Shown here: positions 33,278 to 45,579 of the stretch, piece after piece
Position numbering within the stretch: the first letter of the stretch is position 1
Layout: the number at the start of each line of letters is the position of its first letter
Assembly (NCBI GenBank): GCA_947034885.2
Contig: OX344750.2
Coordinates: 41,836,821-41,900,820, forward strand
Reading direction: 5' to 3'
Source: Thuidium tamariscinum
Lineage: Eukaryota; Streptophyta; Bryopsida; Hypnales; Thuidiaceae
DNA: 64,000 nucleotides
Notes under the pieces: model-generated
Database searches by the model: none
Seen by the model: only the letters and a program-made list of their open reading frames with translations
What the model was told of the DNA's origin: nothing
Translations under genes and position numbers: made by a program

Positions 33278-34339
33278 CACTAGTAGAAAAAAACAGTGCC
33301 TAAATTAACAAAAATCAACACAAAAGTGTTGATTTTTTTTGTTGATTTGGACGTGTTAATTTGGGTACTTTTTAACACAAAAGTGTTGATTTTTTTGTTA
33401 ATTTGGACACTGAATTTTTTCTTTGAAAATTAATTTTTTTTCAAATTGGACCAATAAGAAGCTACCACGTGGCAAAAGCCACGTAGACAATCCACCAAGC
33501 AAGCAGGACACGTGGTAGTTCCCTTGGGGTGCCACCAGCAAGGTTTGAACCTTGCATCCCATGGCTGAGGTGCAAGGTCCCAGCCATTGCACCACCTTTA
33601 CACATGCATGTGTGTATGGAAAGTTTTTAAAGTTTTATGTAGCTTAAGTGGGTTTTTTCCCATTTTTTAAAAAGTCAGCGTACTTCAAAGGCCATTTAAG
33701 CATAGAAAAACAATTTAAAAAAAACAAATTTGAACTAAGAGAAGTTGCAAAATAGAAGTATCTTTCATCTCCAAAAATCCGTTTGCAATTTGAAGTCTTT
33801 TATCAAAAGTTATGAATTAATTTCAAAGAGGGTTTTTCATAATGTCAAAAAAAATCCAAAGCAACCCCTTTCTGAAATTTAGTCATAACTTTTGATTGGA
33901 GACTTGAAATTGCAAACGGATTTTTGGAGATGAAAGATAATTCTATTTATAAACTTTTCTTAGTTCAAAATTTTTCTAAAAAAGTTGTTTTTCTATGCCT
34001 AAATGGTCTCTGAAGTCTGCTGAATTTAAAAAATACCGAATTGAGAATTTTTTTTAAATTTTTTATTGGGAAACACTATTTATAGAATACTAATTAAGAT
34101 AATTTAAACATTTTCCAAATAGAAAAATTTACTTTAAATATTTTTTAGTCAAAATTAACAAAAAAGTGTTGATTTTTTGTTACTTTGAAGATGCAGTACC
34201 CAAATCAACAAAAAATTTTGTTGATTTGGGCAGTTTTTACATAAATTAACAAAAAACTGTGAAAATGGACGATGCAGTATCGAAATCAACACAAATTTGT
34301 TGATGTTTTGTTAATTTAGGCACTGTTTTTCTACTAGTG
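33278..34339 (-). mobile_element. CACTA-type element, arm A of an inverted pair
   Basis: 1062 bp with CACTAGTAGAAAAA ends and subterminal inverted repeats AGTGCCTAAATTAACAAAA. The interior contains further AACAAAAAATCAACA words in both orientations, so the ends alone can fold. It is the mirror image of 34882-35943 with no difference noticed in the parts compared. No transposase and no obvious 3-bp duplication (TCA left, AAA right). Confidence 0.8.
33542..33594 (-). other. tRNA-like (Pol III box) segment in arm A
   Basis: Mirror of the segment at 35627-35679: A-box-like TGGTGCAATGG and B-box-like GGTTCAAACC. See that entry. Confidence 0.35.
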
Positions 34340-34509
34340 AAAGACAACCATTGCCATGGTCATTGGGTGTGGCAATCGAAAGAATGTCACTGTTTTCCTT
34401 AGTCTTGAAGGAAATTACATAACATTGAAGGCTTCAATTTTTAAAGTTCTAAGGAATTTGTTTCTCCTGCCAAAGATTTTGCTGCATAAGGTCAATCAGG
34501 TACTTAGCA

Positions 34510-34887
34510 ATGGATGAACAAAGATTTAAAGACAAGCACATGGCTCCTACAATCTTTTCTAATCACCTTGAAGATGAAGTTGAGCTTATCGACAATTGAA
34601 TGGTGGACAACAAGAGGATTGAATTTGAGGGAGTGAGTGTTCTCAATTGTTTGAATAAAAATCATTTGCAAAATTTCCCTTTGCCATCAAAGAATAGGTT
34701 GTTTACTACAAATCTTGTAGCAAGAGAGTGGCAATATTTGTTTTATAGGGTCATTGCAAATGTGCTAGAGTTTAGGATGCGAAAGGATTTTCCAGCAATT
34801 GTGAATGAAGTTTCACATTGGATTTGGCCAAATTTTGAGGATGTTGTCCCAAATGTCACTAAAGAAGGTGATCAATGTACCCACTAG
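34510..34887 (+). pseudogene. Gene fragment trapped between the two CACTA arms
   Basis: From ATG at 34510 a frame runs with one TGA (34597-34599) to the edge of arm B and reads like a real protein: FKDKHMAPTIFSNHLEDEVE, then FPLPSKNRLFTTNLVAREWQ and EVSHWIWPNFEDVV. I do not recognise it. It lies exactly in the spacer of the inverted pair, so it may be a captured or interrupted gene. Codon use looks normal for the AT-rich background. Confidence 0.35.
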
Positions 34888-35943
34888 TAGAAAAACAGTG
34901 CCTAAATTAACAAAACATCAACAAATTTGTGTTGATTTCGATACTGCATCGTCCATTTTCACAGTTTTTTGTTAATTTATGTAAAAACTGCCCAAATCAA
35001 CAAAATTTTTTGTTGATTTGGGTACTGCATCTTCAAAGTAACAAAAAATCAACACTTTTTTGTTAATTTTGACTAAAAAATATTTAAAGTAAATTTTTCT
35101 ATTTGGAAAATGTTTAAATTATCTTAATTAGTATTCTATAAATAGTGTTTCCCAATAAAAAATTTAAAAAAAATTCTCAATTCGGTATTTTTTAAATTCA
35201 GCAGACTTCAGAGACCATTTAGGCATAGAAAAACAACTTTTTTAGAAAAATTTTGAACTAAGAAAAGTTTATAAATAGAATTATCTTTCATCTCCAAAAA
35301 TCCGTTTGCAATTTCAAGTCTCCAATCAAAAGTTATGACTAAATTTCAGAAAGGGGTTGCTTTGGATTTTTTTTGACATTATGAAAAACCCTCTTTGAAA
35401 TTAATTCATAACTTTTGATAAAAGACTTCAAATTGCAAACGGATTTTTGGAGATGAAAGATACTTCTATTTTGCAACTTCTCTTAGTTCAAATTTGTTTT
35501 TTTTAAATTGTTTTTCTATGCTTAAATGGCCTTTGAAGTACGCTGACTTTTTAAAAAATGGGAAAAAACCCACTTAAGCTACATAAAACTTTAAAAACTT
35601 TCCATACACACATGCATGTGTAAAGGTGGTGCAATGGCTGGGACCTTGCACCTCAGCCATGGGATGCAAGGTTCAAACCTTGCTGGTGGCACCCCAAGGG
35701 AACTACCACGTGTCCTGCTTGCTTGGTGGATTGTCTACGTGGCTTTTGCCACGTGGTAGCTTCTTATTGGTCCAATTTGAAAAAAAATTAATTTTCAAAG
35801 AAAAAATTCAGTGTCCAAATTAACAAAAAAATCAACACTTTTGTGTTAAAAAGTACCCAAATTAACACGTCCAAATCAACAAAAAAAATCAACACTTTTG
35901 TGTTGATTTTTGTTAATTTAGGCACTGTTTTTTTCTACTAGTG
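34882..35943 (+). mobile_element. CACTA-type element, arm B of an inverted pair
   Basis: Same length and same sequence as arm A in opposite orientation, with ends CACTAGTAGAAAAA / TTTTTCTACTAGTG. The 65-codon frame at 35626-35823 is repeated in arm A; it overlaps the tRNA-like part and is not considered a gene. Flanks ACC and TTT show no duplication. Confidence 0.8.
35627..35679 (+). other. tRNA-like (Pol III box) segment in arm B
   Basis: TGGTGCAATGG (35627-35637) matches an A-box and GGTTCAAACC (35670-35679) a B-box at about 43-bp spacing. The B-box sits in a perfect T-arm-like hairpin GCAAG-GTTCAAA-CCTTGC. The acceptor and anticodon arms are not formed, so this is not a working tRNA but a tRNA-derived (SINE-like) piece or chance resemblance. 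Confidence 0.35.
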
Positions 35944-37714
35944 TTTCTAGCAGATGGTGATTGCACTGCTCCAAAACTTTCGCAGCTTTGAAAAAATGAC
36001 CTCCACTACCAAATCGAAGAACAAGTACATTTAAAGGTGCCTTTTAGATTATTCTATTGGATTTATTGTAGATCAAGCGTATAAAATGTCAAAGCTAGTG
36101 TCCTCTAATGAGAACTATGTATCCAAAACTCTAATAGCTACGACTTGTAGAGGAGGTCTTCTTGAATGGACAAGCAATGACGACATGACTAGTCGAAACT
36201 AGCTTGGTGCCAAAACCTAAACCCAATGAAGAGTTTGGTGTTAGACCCTAAAATGTCAGATGACATCATCCTCATGTTGGTGTCTCAACAATAGATTTGA
36301 ACTCAATATGCATAGAGGTTCACCAATATCCCTTTTGATGAATCTTTCTCACTACAATAAGTTTTTTATTCAAATTCCAATTGAATAACTACCATAGAAA
36401 ATAGATCAATTGTATTCATGTTCGTATTTGGCCTTTCCATGATCTCAAAATCCTAATACACCACAGATCTCATTTCAAAACCTATGAAGGCAATTTTTGT
36501 GTCCTCCAGCCCTAAAGAATTAAAGTATTGATGGTTAAAGTTTTGATTTTAATTAATTTAAAGCTCAATTTTACAATTAAAACAAAAAAATTGTTTTTAT
36601 CTTCTTTCCCCTCTTTTTTCCATTTTTTCCTCCTGCTCCCCCTTTTTTTTCCTTTTTATCTATGACTAGGTTTTGGCGGCTCCTATGAGATGGAGTTGAG
36701 GATTAACCCCTAAATGCCCAAGGCTTGTTTTCAATGACTTGAAATTTGCTTTAAATTGGACAAAATGCCAATATTTTGATAAGTTATATCAATTTTCTTA
36801 AAATTGTAACCATACCGATTCAAACTAGACATGGTAGAGATCTCATAGGAAAAGAAAACACAATAATATCACTTATAGAGTGAAAGATTATAGTGTTTGA
36901 CCATGACGGTGTTAAAACTACAAAAAACTTTCAACCTTCTTTTTACAAGTTGAATCTAAAAAAATGATGACAAAAAAAATATGACGTTAAAGAACTTGAC
37001 ATGTATAACCCCAATCAACTTAGGGCTTCTTAAAATCTACACTATAGTTTTTTAAAATGAATTTTGAATGTGATTTTTGATCCAAGATCTAGCGTATTTG
37101 AGGCTCATTTCCAAGAGCTCTCAACACTATGGGAAGTCAAGATTGCAATGGGTATCCTTGTACAAAATCTTCAATAGAAAAATCACTACTGATTATTTTC
37201 AAGATCAGATTTTTGATGCCAAAACTAGACTTCACAAAGAACTTTGCAAAAATATTAAACTACTCAAAATAGCATCTTGGTTAAGTTTTGTTTGACTTCA
37301 AAGTTTTGCAAACACCAAATTTTGGTGCCTCCAGCATTTAGGGGTTAAAACTCAGATAATATAGGAGATAATAATAGTGACCAGGGCACTAGAAGTGGGT
37401 AATACAGGAAAAACGGAGACCTTTCCTCGACATTTGAGTCAGATCTTCCAAGCAAATACCTATGCAAATTCACATTTGCAATACCGTTACCATTACCGTT
37501 ACCAAACAAAATTCACACATCATCATAGTCAAGAGAAATCAAACACTTGGATAGAGAATCAATTCCATGGTACAAAGTGCAAGAGAAGACGGTAATCATC
37601 TAGAGATGAAGCATTGATGCCAAATCCCATCGCCCCATCCAAAAGAGAGATTGGGCATATAAATTGCGCCAGAAACCTACAAGTCCTACAAAACATCAAA
37701 GGGCTTGAGATGAT
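35944..37714. other. Intergenic, no gene recognised
   Basis: AT-rich, ORFs short and without recognisable motifs. The last about 100 bp before 37715 may be the 3' UTR of the P3 gene. Confidence 0.55.
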
Positions 37715-38858
37715 CTAGTCAAAGAGAGAGAATCCCATGTCATCGTCACTCTCCTCCTTCTCTTCCACCTTCTCTTCCTTCTCCTCCGCAGCTGTTGCAG
37801 CAGCACCGCTGCTGGATGCAGCAGGCGCAGAACCGGCAGAGAATCCACTGCCGCCTCCTCCACCAACTACCACCTGAGACCGTGTTTGGGCACCTCCACC
37901 AATCAGCCTCAAATTTATGAAGGACTTTCGTCTAGATACTAAGAAAAATGTCAACGAAGTGGAATAGGCTATGAAACAGTTGGGAACTGAAACAAAATCT
38001 CATAACATTGCCACTACCCACAGCTGAGCGCGTGAAATCAAGCGCAAACTAGAGAGGGCAACGCTTACTTAAAGAGTTACAATGACATAGACTTCGAAAG
38101 ATATAATGCGTGCTGCATAAGATGTCAATGTTTAAGAAATTTCAAACCGAAAAGCTCAAACCCTAAAATTAGAATTGCTAGCAACGGATTCATTGTCATT
38201 CCAAGGAAAAGACGGGAGAATCCACGCCAAACGGTGCAGGAGAGAGATAGTTATGAGTTGATCTAGTCTAACCTCGGATCCCCAAAGCAAGTCATGCATG
38301 TCGGACATACAAAGCGAAACCCTAAAAGATTTCGATTTTCGATTTCGATTTCTCGTGAGAGTACCTAGCTAGAACCAATGGTCGCTTATTACGCCGTCAA
38401 AAAGCAAATGACATCGACTTCGAAAGTCATCAGGCGTCAAAATGCACGGAATACGTCACTGAACGCTCGAGCCCTAAAGCTTGAACTACTCGCACCATTC
38501 CAAGGGAAGGACCGGACCGGAGAGTCCATACTGAACAACGTAGAAGCGACAAGTTGTTGTGACTTGATCCGATATCTACGAATCCCAAGAAACACGTCCC
38601 AGCAGTTGAAACCTTAAAAAGAATGCCTATCAATTGAACGAAAATTTCGGTTACCTGGGCAACAGCGGAGGTAGGCGTGATCAAGGAGAAAGAGGAGGAG
38701 ACAGCGCCGGAGACAGCTGAGGTGAGGGCCAAGTTGGTGAGTTTCCTCTGGAGCTCCCAGGTGGAAGCAGAGCTCGCCTCAAGGTCTGCTTCGCCACCGT
38801 GCTGCTTGGCGGTCCATGAGCCACCGGATTTCCGAACAATGAATGTGAAGACGGCCAT
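37715..38858 (-). CDS. RPP3: 60S acidic ribosomal protein P3
   Basis: Two exons on the minus strand, 38858-38655 (68 codons) and 37873-37715 (52 codons plus stop), joined in phase 0 at CCCAG|GTAACC and GTCTCAG|GTG. The 120-aa product has the length of plant P3, a stalk protein specific to plants that works with P0, P1 and P2 at the GTPase centre of the 60S subunit in the cytosol. Diagnostic parts: start [29 protein letters not shown] just before the intron, then a Gly-rich and Ala-rich hinge, an acidic EEK stretch and the C-terminal tail [12 protein letters not shown], close to the canonical P-protein tail. The gene is divergent from the methyltransferase gene, 374 bp between the ATGs. Confidence 0.95.
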
Positions 38859-39232
38859 GGCTGATGTTTCTCAGCTGTTGAACCTGGCACAAGCTCCTAC
38901 ACAAATCACCGCTCACTGAAGGTTATCATGCAGAGCTTCGAAAGGAATCCGCCAGGTCGAAATCCAGGAGTTTTATGCAGGGTTTAGGGTTTACGGTCCG
39001 GGTATTGGCGGGATGTTACCCAGGTAACGAATTGGCATTTCGCTCATTCCGTCCAGCATTCTGACTCCAATCCACGACACATTTGGAGGATTTCGTTTCA
39101 GTTCGTCACCCATTCTCCGTATTTTGTTGCGATTTGCGGAATTTGCTGCTGGTTTAGAGATGAGTGTTTGGTGACTTTGTTGGGTTGGTTTCGTCCAAGT
39201 TAGCCTTGCAAGAAGGCGGAGCTCTAGTTGCA
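38859..39232. promoter_or_regulatory. Divergent promoter region P3 / tRNA methyltransferase
   Basis: 374 bp between the two start codons. TTAGGGTTT at 38984-38992 is a telo-box (AAACCCTAA on the minus strand), an element enriched in promoters of plant ribosomal-protein and translation genes. No TATA box is evident on either side. 5' UTR limits cannot be seen. Confidence 0.6.
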
Positions 39233-42033
39233 ATGATGCGGACAGTGTGGTTGGGCAGTGCAGCAAGTCGGGGCCTGTTGCCTTCCCTCCACTTGCACCG
39301 ATTTCCGGCTCCACGCTTTCGTGTGCAATGCAGTGCCGATGTGCGCGCTATGCAGTTAGTGGAGAAGGAGTATGCAGAGCTTGAGCTAAGCTCAAGCCAG
39401 GTCTGTTTCTTCCCACGTATTGCAACATCTGAAATCATCCCATTTCTTGTTTTCGAGGTTGATGCGTCCTTATCAGCAACTCTGGTGATATTTCAAGTTT
39501 TTCCAATTCTCCGTGGTTGCAATTTGAGTCATAACATTGTAGAGAATCTTTTGAACTGGCATAAAATGGAATCCTTGTTCGCAAAGGTGTAATGAATTTG
39601 AACAACTGAGCTTTGGAAGCCTTTGAGCCACTGACTTGATATGTGAGTAATTTAGATCTTTAATTTTGCTGGACTTAGCTTTGATCGACCTGAGTTTGCC
39701 CTAAACAAACGTCGTTGGCACTGTTCTCAAAAGGTGCCATGCCACCTCTACTCAAGAATTTTACGGTGCGTTGCTTAATTCAAATTCTTTTCAATGAACC
39801 CGTTTTGCGTTAAGCAGGTCGGAGGGGTGAGGGTACGCCAGCATGTGAATCCTAACAAGGCTTCTCTTACGGTCTGTATCGAATCCGCCTGACTAATTGT
39901 TTGCATTGCACTGTAAGTTTTGTAGGTGGCTGGATTTGGCACATATGTGATTTCTAGTGAATATAACATGGTTTCGAGTATTTCTTCCATTGCTTTCTCT
40001 GCTATATAGCTTATCCTTATCCTTGAATATGAAACTATCGACTGTTATTGCTTGAAGGGGGAAAGTTTTTTTGTGACTTTGAATGATTTTTAAACTTTGG
40101 CCATATTCACAGGCTCCTACTGTTCCTCCAGCATGGGAGAACGAATTTACAGACCCACTGTTACCTCTTCATGTGGATATCGGCTGTGGTATGTAAGTGC
40201 TACCCTTGGTTTTCAACAGGATTCTTCGTTAATTTACATGAGATTTAAAACACTGGTAGGATATTTTACTCTCTTTCCATGGTGATGTGCTTGGGTGATG
40301 AAGGAAGTTTACTAATGGCTAACGCCTAGTAGATGAGTGAAATTCTACTCGCATTGCTAACATTGCTGACTTCCTTGCAGGAAGTGGTAGACTGCTAATG
40401 GTCTTGGCCAAAAGGAACGTAGGATCTTGCAATTTTTTGGGCATAGACATACGTGACAAGGTTTGTGCATATTCGACGTACTAGTGCAAGAGACTAGCAG
40501 GACAGACTTGGGTATTCAATGTATGAGGCAATTTGTGACAAGCCTTACTTCAGATCCTGAGATTCCTGAGCTATCAGTTCTGTTTTAAGTTGTTGAGATA
40601 TTGTTTTTTACTCTTTTTATTTCTATTTTCTGCAGTTGTTGCAGCGTTCAACATTATGGGCTGAGGAGCTTTGCCTTTCGAATATGTGAGTTTCCTCAAC
40701 TTAATCTGTTTCTTTTGGGCGTTTTTTGGTCGATGGATGATATCAGATGATATCTGAAGAGTCTGATGATTACTGATATCCTTCATTATTTCTATTGGAT
40801 GGAGTGCAGCAATTTCACTCTTATCTAGTGTAGGACACTTCATTTTGAGTGATCTGTTTTCTGCACGAATCATCTTGCGTCCACCTATTTGGAATCTAAT
40901 GGGTTGATGATTACACTATTCACGCTCCTATGCTTTAATGACAGTTAGAGCGGCGCACCTTACTTCGGAACTCACACTAAGTAGACAGAAGAGTATAGTT
41001 ACAAGTTTGCTTAGGGCAGAAATCCAAATAACTATTGTGAGTTCTTCTCTTCGTTGATATATAATTTTTTCTTTCTCTTGGTTGCAGTCATTTCATGGTA
41101 GCAAATGCAACACTTGCTCTGGATGCAATACTGTTGAAATACCCCGGTCCACTTAGGCTTGTTTCGATATTGGTAAGCTATTCTGAACAGTTGGCCACAT
41201 TCCTTTGCCTTTCAACATCCAATGGTAGGCGTGATGTCTGGAACGTGACGTAGTTAGTATTAATATCGCTCACATGCAAATTTTGCAGATTTTTTATATT
41301 TACTTGGGCAGACACGCCAGTGTGCATGAGCTGTGGGAGTCACGTCTTACGTCATCTTCTTGCTTGATATGCAGTGTCCAGACCCACATTTTAAGCAGAA
41401 GCACCGGAAGAGACGAATAGTACAGAAGTCTTTAGTTGAGGCTCTTGAAAAGCGTCTTCCGATTGGTGGTCAGGTAACAAAATTTCACTGTGGAAATGTT
41501 CTGTTTGTGTTTTGCGTGCCTGATCGCATAAAATTCTTCAGGAGCGGCGTAAATGCCTTTGGAAAAGGAATCTAGATTCATTTTGTGCACAATCTTTCAG
41601 AGTTAATCTGCGGTGGGAGATACCAGAAACTTTAGGAAGAAGACTCACTGAGCACCATGAATTATCTTTACAGTGAATCTCAAATTTGCGAGTCTTTGTT
41701 TTTTGGTTTCTATCAACACGAAGAGAAGGGTGAATTCTCACAACTGCCAAAGAAATGTTAAGTGGAGAGTAGTCATCCATTGATACCTGGTGTTTTGAGC
41801 AGGTATTCGTACAATCTGATGTTGAGGAAGTGGCAAAGGATATGAGAGACCAGTTCGACGAAAATGCCAGTTTTTCTCGTGTGCACTTGCCTGGGTCAGC
41901 TATGTGCAACTCAGAGGGCTGGCTATTGGAAAGCCCCCTCCCAGTAGCAACGGAGAGAGAAATTCATGCTGTTGCCAACGGAGGATGTATCTTCAGATTA
42001 CTATTTCAACGCGTATCAAGCGCAGCCGCATAA
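39233..42033 (+). CDS. tRNA (guanine-N7-)-methyltransferase, TrmB family
   Basis: Eight exons: 39233-39400, 39818-39871, 40113-40188, 40381-40460, 40636-40685, 41088-41172, 41375-41473, 41803-42033. All introns are GT-AG and phases close to 843 nt (280 aa). The enzyme makes m7G46 in the tRNA variable loop using S-adenosylmethionine. Visible family features: RVRQHVNP, the SAM-binding motif VDIGCGSGR across the exon 3/4 junction, FLGIDIRDK, the catalytic-region signature CPDPHFKQKHRKRR, and the C-terminal TEREIHA. The first about 40 residues are Arg/Ser/Leu-rich, low in acids and resemble an organelle transit peptide, so a plastid or mitochondrial isoform is likely. Start at 39233 chosen as first in-frame ATG; the next codon is also ATG. 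Confidence 0.93.
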
Positions 42034-43311
42034 CTTCTGCTCTTTCTCTGTCTTGGTCGGCCATTTTGAGAAACCAGTTTGACGAATCATGAAGATCTGA
42101 GATGAGTGACATGGTCGTCTCTCCCAGCGGAAATGCTTCGGAGACACAAGTGAGAACCAATTGCAACGGACTTTTTCTTTTTTTGGTAAGTGTCTTCTGT
42201 GATTAAAGAGTCTCGTGTCTTTAACAAGGCATAATGTCGATGCAAGCTTGTGAAGCTGATGTACAGTACTGTAGTAGAGTGTTCATGGTTGAGACGAGGT
42301 TGAAAACCTTTTATTGTCTTTGCATGAGATCTACTAAGCTTAATAAAGAATCATTAGATGATTTACAACTAATGAGATTCAAGTGCACAAACTTATCTGC
42401 AAGTCAAAGTGGAGTGTTGAATTGCAATGTGTAAAACTAAGTTTTCTGGTAGGCCAAGTACAACAATACCTTAGAGGGTGTTATTGAGAGAAGGTTCTGG
42501 GGCATGCATGACATTCGACTATGAATCTCCATCTACTTGAAGCCAAGATCCGGCGAAGTGTGATATTCAATATCGGAGGCTCAGAGCACACACGGCACTT
42601 CCCAATTCATTCGCCACCATGACTCTTGATCTATTTAGGGTTTAGACATCACATGGTGCATAATAATCTGCTCAAGTAGCAGGCTTTGAATGCTGCACAA
42701 CTTGTAAATTGTACAACCGTATGGCATATTAAGTAGGTACCCAATACCTTTGGTAGAATCAAATTTCAATTCGACGTTGAAAATGCCAATATGCAATGGC
42801 GCTGTGTCCAGAACGGCATGCAGGCGCCAGATTCGGCTGATACGTAAATAAAAAATATAAGTAACAGCCCATGCTTAGGGTGAAGGCAATACACAACTGG
42901 GACCAAGTAACTCTTTCATTTAAATGAATCAATAAAACACATGCCACTCACGGGTGTAAGAAAAAAATCCGGCTACACAGGGATTATTACCAATCAGAAA
43001 GTGTCTACAGCCAAAGCTTCACACCATTTTAGCATCTGCCTTACCTTCTTAAGCAAGCCAAGATACTCCTCACAGCAAACGCTTAGAGGTAGAGGACATT
43101 CCGCAGTTGAGAGACTCAAAACCTGAAGCAAGTAGAAATCAGTAAACTACCCCATTTTTCATGTGCTAATAATGATGTTTGCCTTGAATTGAAGCTCAGA
43201 CAACTATGTGCTAGTTTTGGATTATTGAGCATTGCATTGGGACCTATCTTGAGTCTTCAGCGTAGACAGTATTTGCCATGAAAGCGGCCGAGCTGCACCA
43301 AATCATGGATT
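42034..43311. other. Intergenic between convergent genes
   Basis: Holds the 3' ends of the two convergent genes. No further ORF, RNA or repeat supported. Confidence 0.6.
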
Positions 43312-45579
43312 CTAGAGCTCTGAGCACTCCAGACTCTCGTTTGCGACTTCGATTAGGGCGTCGCCCATTCTGCCTTTTACATTCTCGAATTTGACAACTT
43401 CGTGGACATTCCTGCCTTGCACGGGACTCCTGGGAGTGAACCTTCGGCGCCTGCGGAAGTGGATTTAAATCATAAGGAATCCAAGTCATTTACAATTCCA
43501 AAATTCGCGAAGACAAGCTTTCCCCACGGACTAATTGAAGCACTAAAAATAGCCTTAACGGTACACATTCCATAGTTTCCAGTCAAAGGCACAGTATCGA
43601 AGCTACATAACTCGATAAGGGTATCAAAGCTCAAGAATTGAGCTCTAGAATGGCAACCGTTTGTCAGATTGCGAATGGAGGTGATGTGGGACTATTGGCA
43701 AATGTTTGTGACATTGGTGGGCGCTTGAAATGTAAATCTATACCAGTCCAATATTTTCAAGCTTTACGCAATTGGTTGTCTTAATTAAATTAGTGATCTG
43801 AATCATGCCAATGTAATGAATTTGAGATTACAAAGGCGGCCAGAAATTTGAGATGAGGTTGTGGTAGGGTCAGCCTCAAAAACAAACACGTTAATCACAT
43901 GGTTGAAACTACAAACTTTGATAACCCAAAAATAGCCTTGAATTCTACTAGCAGGCAGTCATTCAAGAAGAAGAGTTCAATTCTAAGTCATAACCACTGG
44001 ATCCTTTCATTCCAGTTTTTATTATGACAATCATTTTTTCAGAATCTTCTGTATTCACCTGATCAATTAACCCAAGATTCCAGAATCCTCAATGCGATTA
44101 TGCTAAAAAAACTCAAATTTGGAGCTTGGTTGTGGACAAGTACACGAGCCTATTCCCATTAGTTTGCGCCACTCAGCATGTAGTTTGTTTTTCACAAGGC
44201 TCCAAGTTTGAGATACCGAAGACAAAACTTAAAATGCAGAAAGTTGGGAATCCTGTACTATACTGACCTCAGAGCGGGCCGCTGGAGGTCGGGCTGGAAG
44301 TGAGGACCTTCGTCCCAACCCTCGCAAGTAACATCACCGTTCTCGTCGTGATAACAGACAACGCCAGTCGACTCGTCTTTGAAAAACTGCAGCAACGTAA
44401 TTTAATTAAGACGCTGAGACTTCGTCAAGGCAATGGAAGATACCGACAAAACATTACAGATTTTGTTTGCGAATTCCATTCAGTAAGTTTCCATGTGATT
44501 GAACATGGATCCATATGTCAAAAAATCATACACTTATCAGATTAAAAATCTGAGTCAATACAGTATTTCACCATATTGACAGTACATCTGTCATCTTGCA
44601 AAACCAAAATTCTCAAAGTTAGGGATGAGTAATAGTGAATACGTTAGGCTCTTGGTGACCAATTCAACTATGCAATTTCAATAAACCAGTGCAGATCCCT
44701 TGCCTCAACTATTTACATTGGAAATTTTGTTAGGGTTATCGTTAGATTGGCGCAATTGTGGGTGCCAAAAATTGTGACATTCACAGAGCTCTGAAAACTA
44801 GGATTGTCACAGATGAATATTTCAGGCCACGCACTCTGAAAAGTGAAATTATGGCGAATTGACGTTGACACAACAATTCTACAAACTCACATTCTCAGAA
44901 AAAGGAAGCTGAGCATGAAGACTCACACTCAGCGTAAATTAGAAAGAAATGACACAGAATCTCAGCAAAAAGTAGTCCTTAGTATATCCGCCATCATGCA
45001 CTAAAATCTGCAAGTGTTGCGCAACAGAGAATAACACAAATTCAGACGGCTCTTGGGGTCAAATGACTGTGAGACTTCTTCCAACGAACACAAGGTCCAG
45101 TATTGCAAATTCGCAACCCTACCTCAATTTTACACTCGATACACAACAACACTATTCATCCCTACCAGCGAAAAGAAACTGATCAGGCACTGACTGAGAG
45201 TCCAAGCACAATTCATAATCCTACCGTTCCAGAAAATGAACATATACACAACTATACTCGTGCTTCCCAGCACCGAAAAAGAAGTTCATCGCTGAAATTA
45301 ACTCCAATCAAATTCGCACAACTTCGAAACAAAGTAACGCAGAAATCTCCAAAAAAGGAGTCAATCACCGGCCCCACTAACCAGTTGGCGCGCCTCCTCC
45401 TGCGGAAGAGCAACGCTGGCTCCATTTCCATAAGAAGCTCGACAGACTGTGAATCGTAGCTTCCATTCTCGAGCTCGCTGCAATTGCAAAACAGACCGCT
45501 GAGGCTGCAAACTGAAACTCCCGGGACTCGCAAGTGACGTAGTAGTACTACAACAGGAATATCGCTGCAACAACGCCAT
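43312..45579 (-). CDS. Unidentified small probable plastid protein, 3 exons
   Basis: Minus-strand exons 45579-45382, 44386-44268 and 43450-43312 join with GT-AG introns and matching phases (0, then 2) into 151 codons. Residues 1-50 are rich in Ser, Leu and Arg and poor in acids (start MALLQRYSCCSTTTSLASPG) with a VCRAS site, a typical chloroplast transit peptide. The mature part has a compact acidic core FFKDESTGVVCYHDENGD followed by CEGWDEGPHF, then a basic segment (RRRFTPRSPV) and an amphipathic C-terminus KGRMGDALIEVANE. The regular core suggests a conserved domain, but I cannot name the family. Introns are about 820-1000 bp. The splice model is mine and untested by transcripts. Confidence 0.72.

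Noticed and set aside
33398-33595. 65-codon ORF repeated in both CACTA arms as a conserved peptide
   Set aside because: Identity is explained by identity of the arms; the frame covers the tRNA-like segment and has no protein features.
38378-38919. Plus-strand ORFs over the P3 gene
   Set aside because: Antisense shadows of P3 exon 1, whose protein identity is clear.
42759-43489. Minus-strand ORFs 42759-42947 and 43244-43489 as genes
   Set aside because: The first has no support; the second is an out-of-frame reading of exon 3 of the plastid-protein gene.
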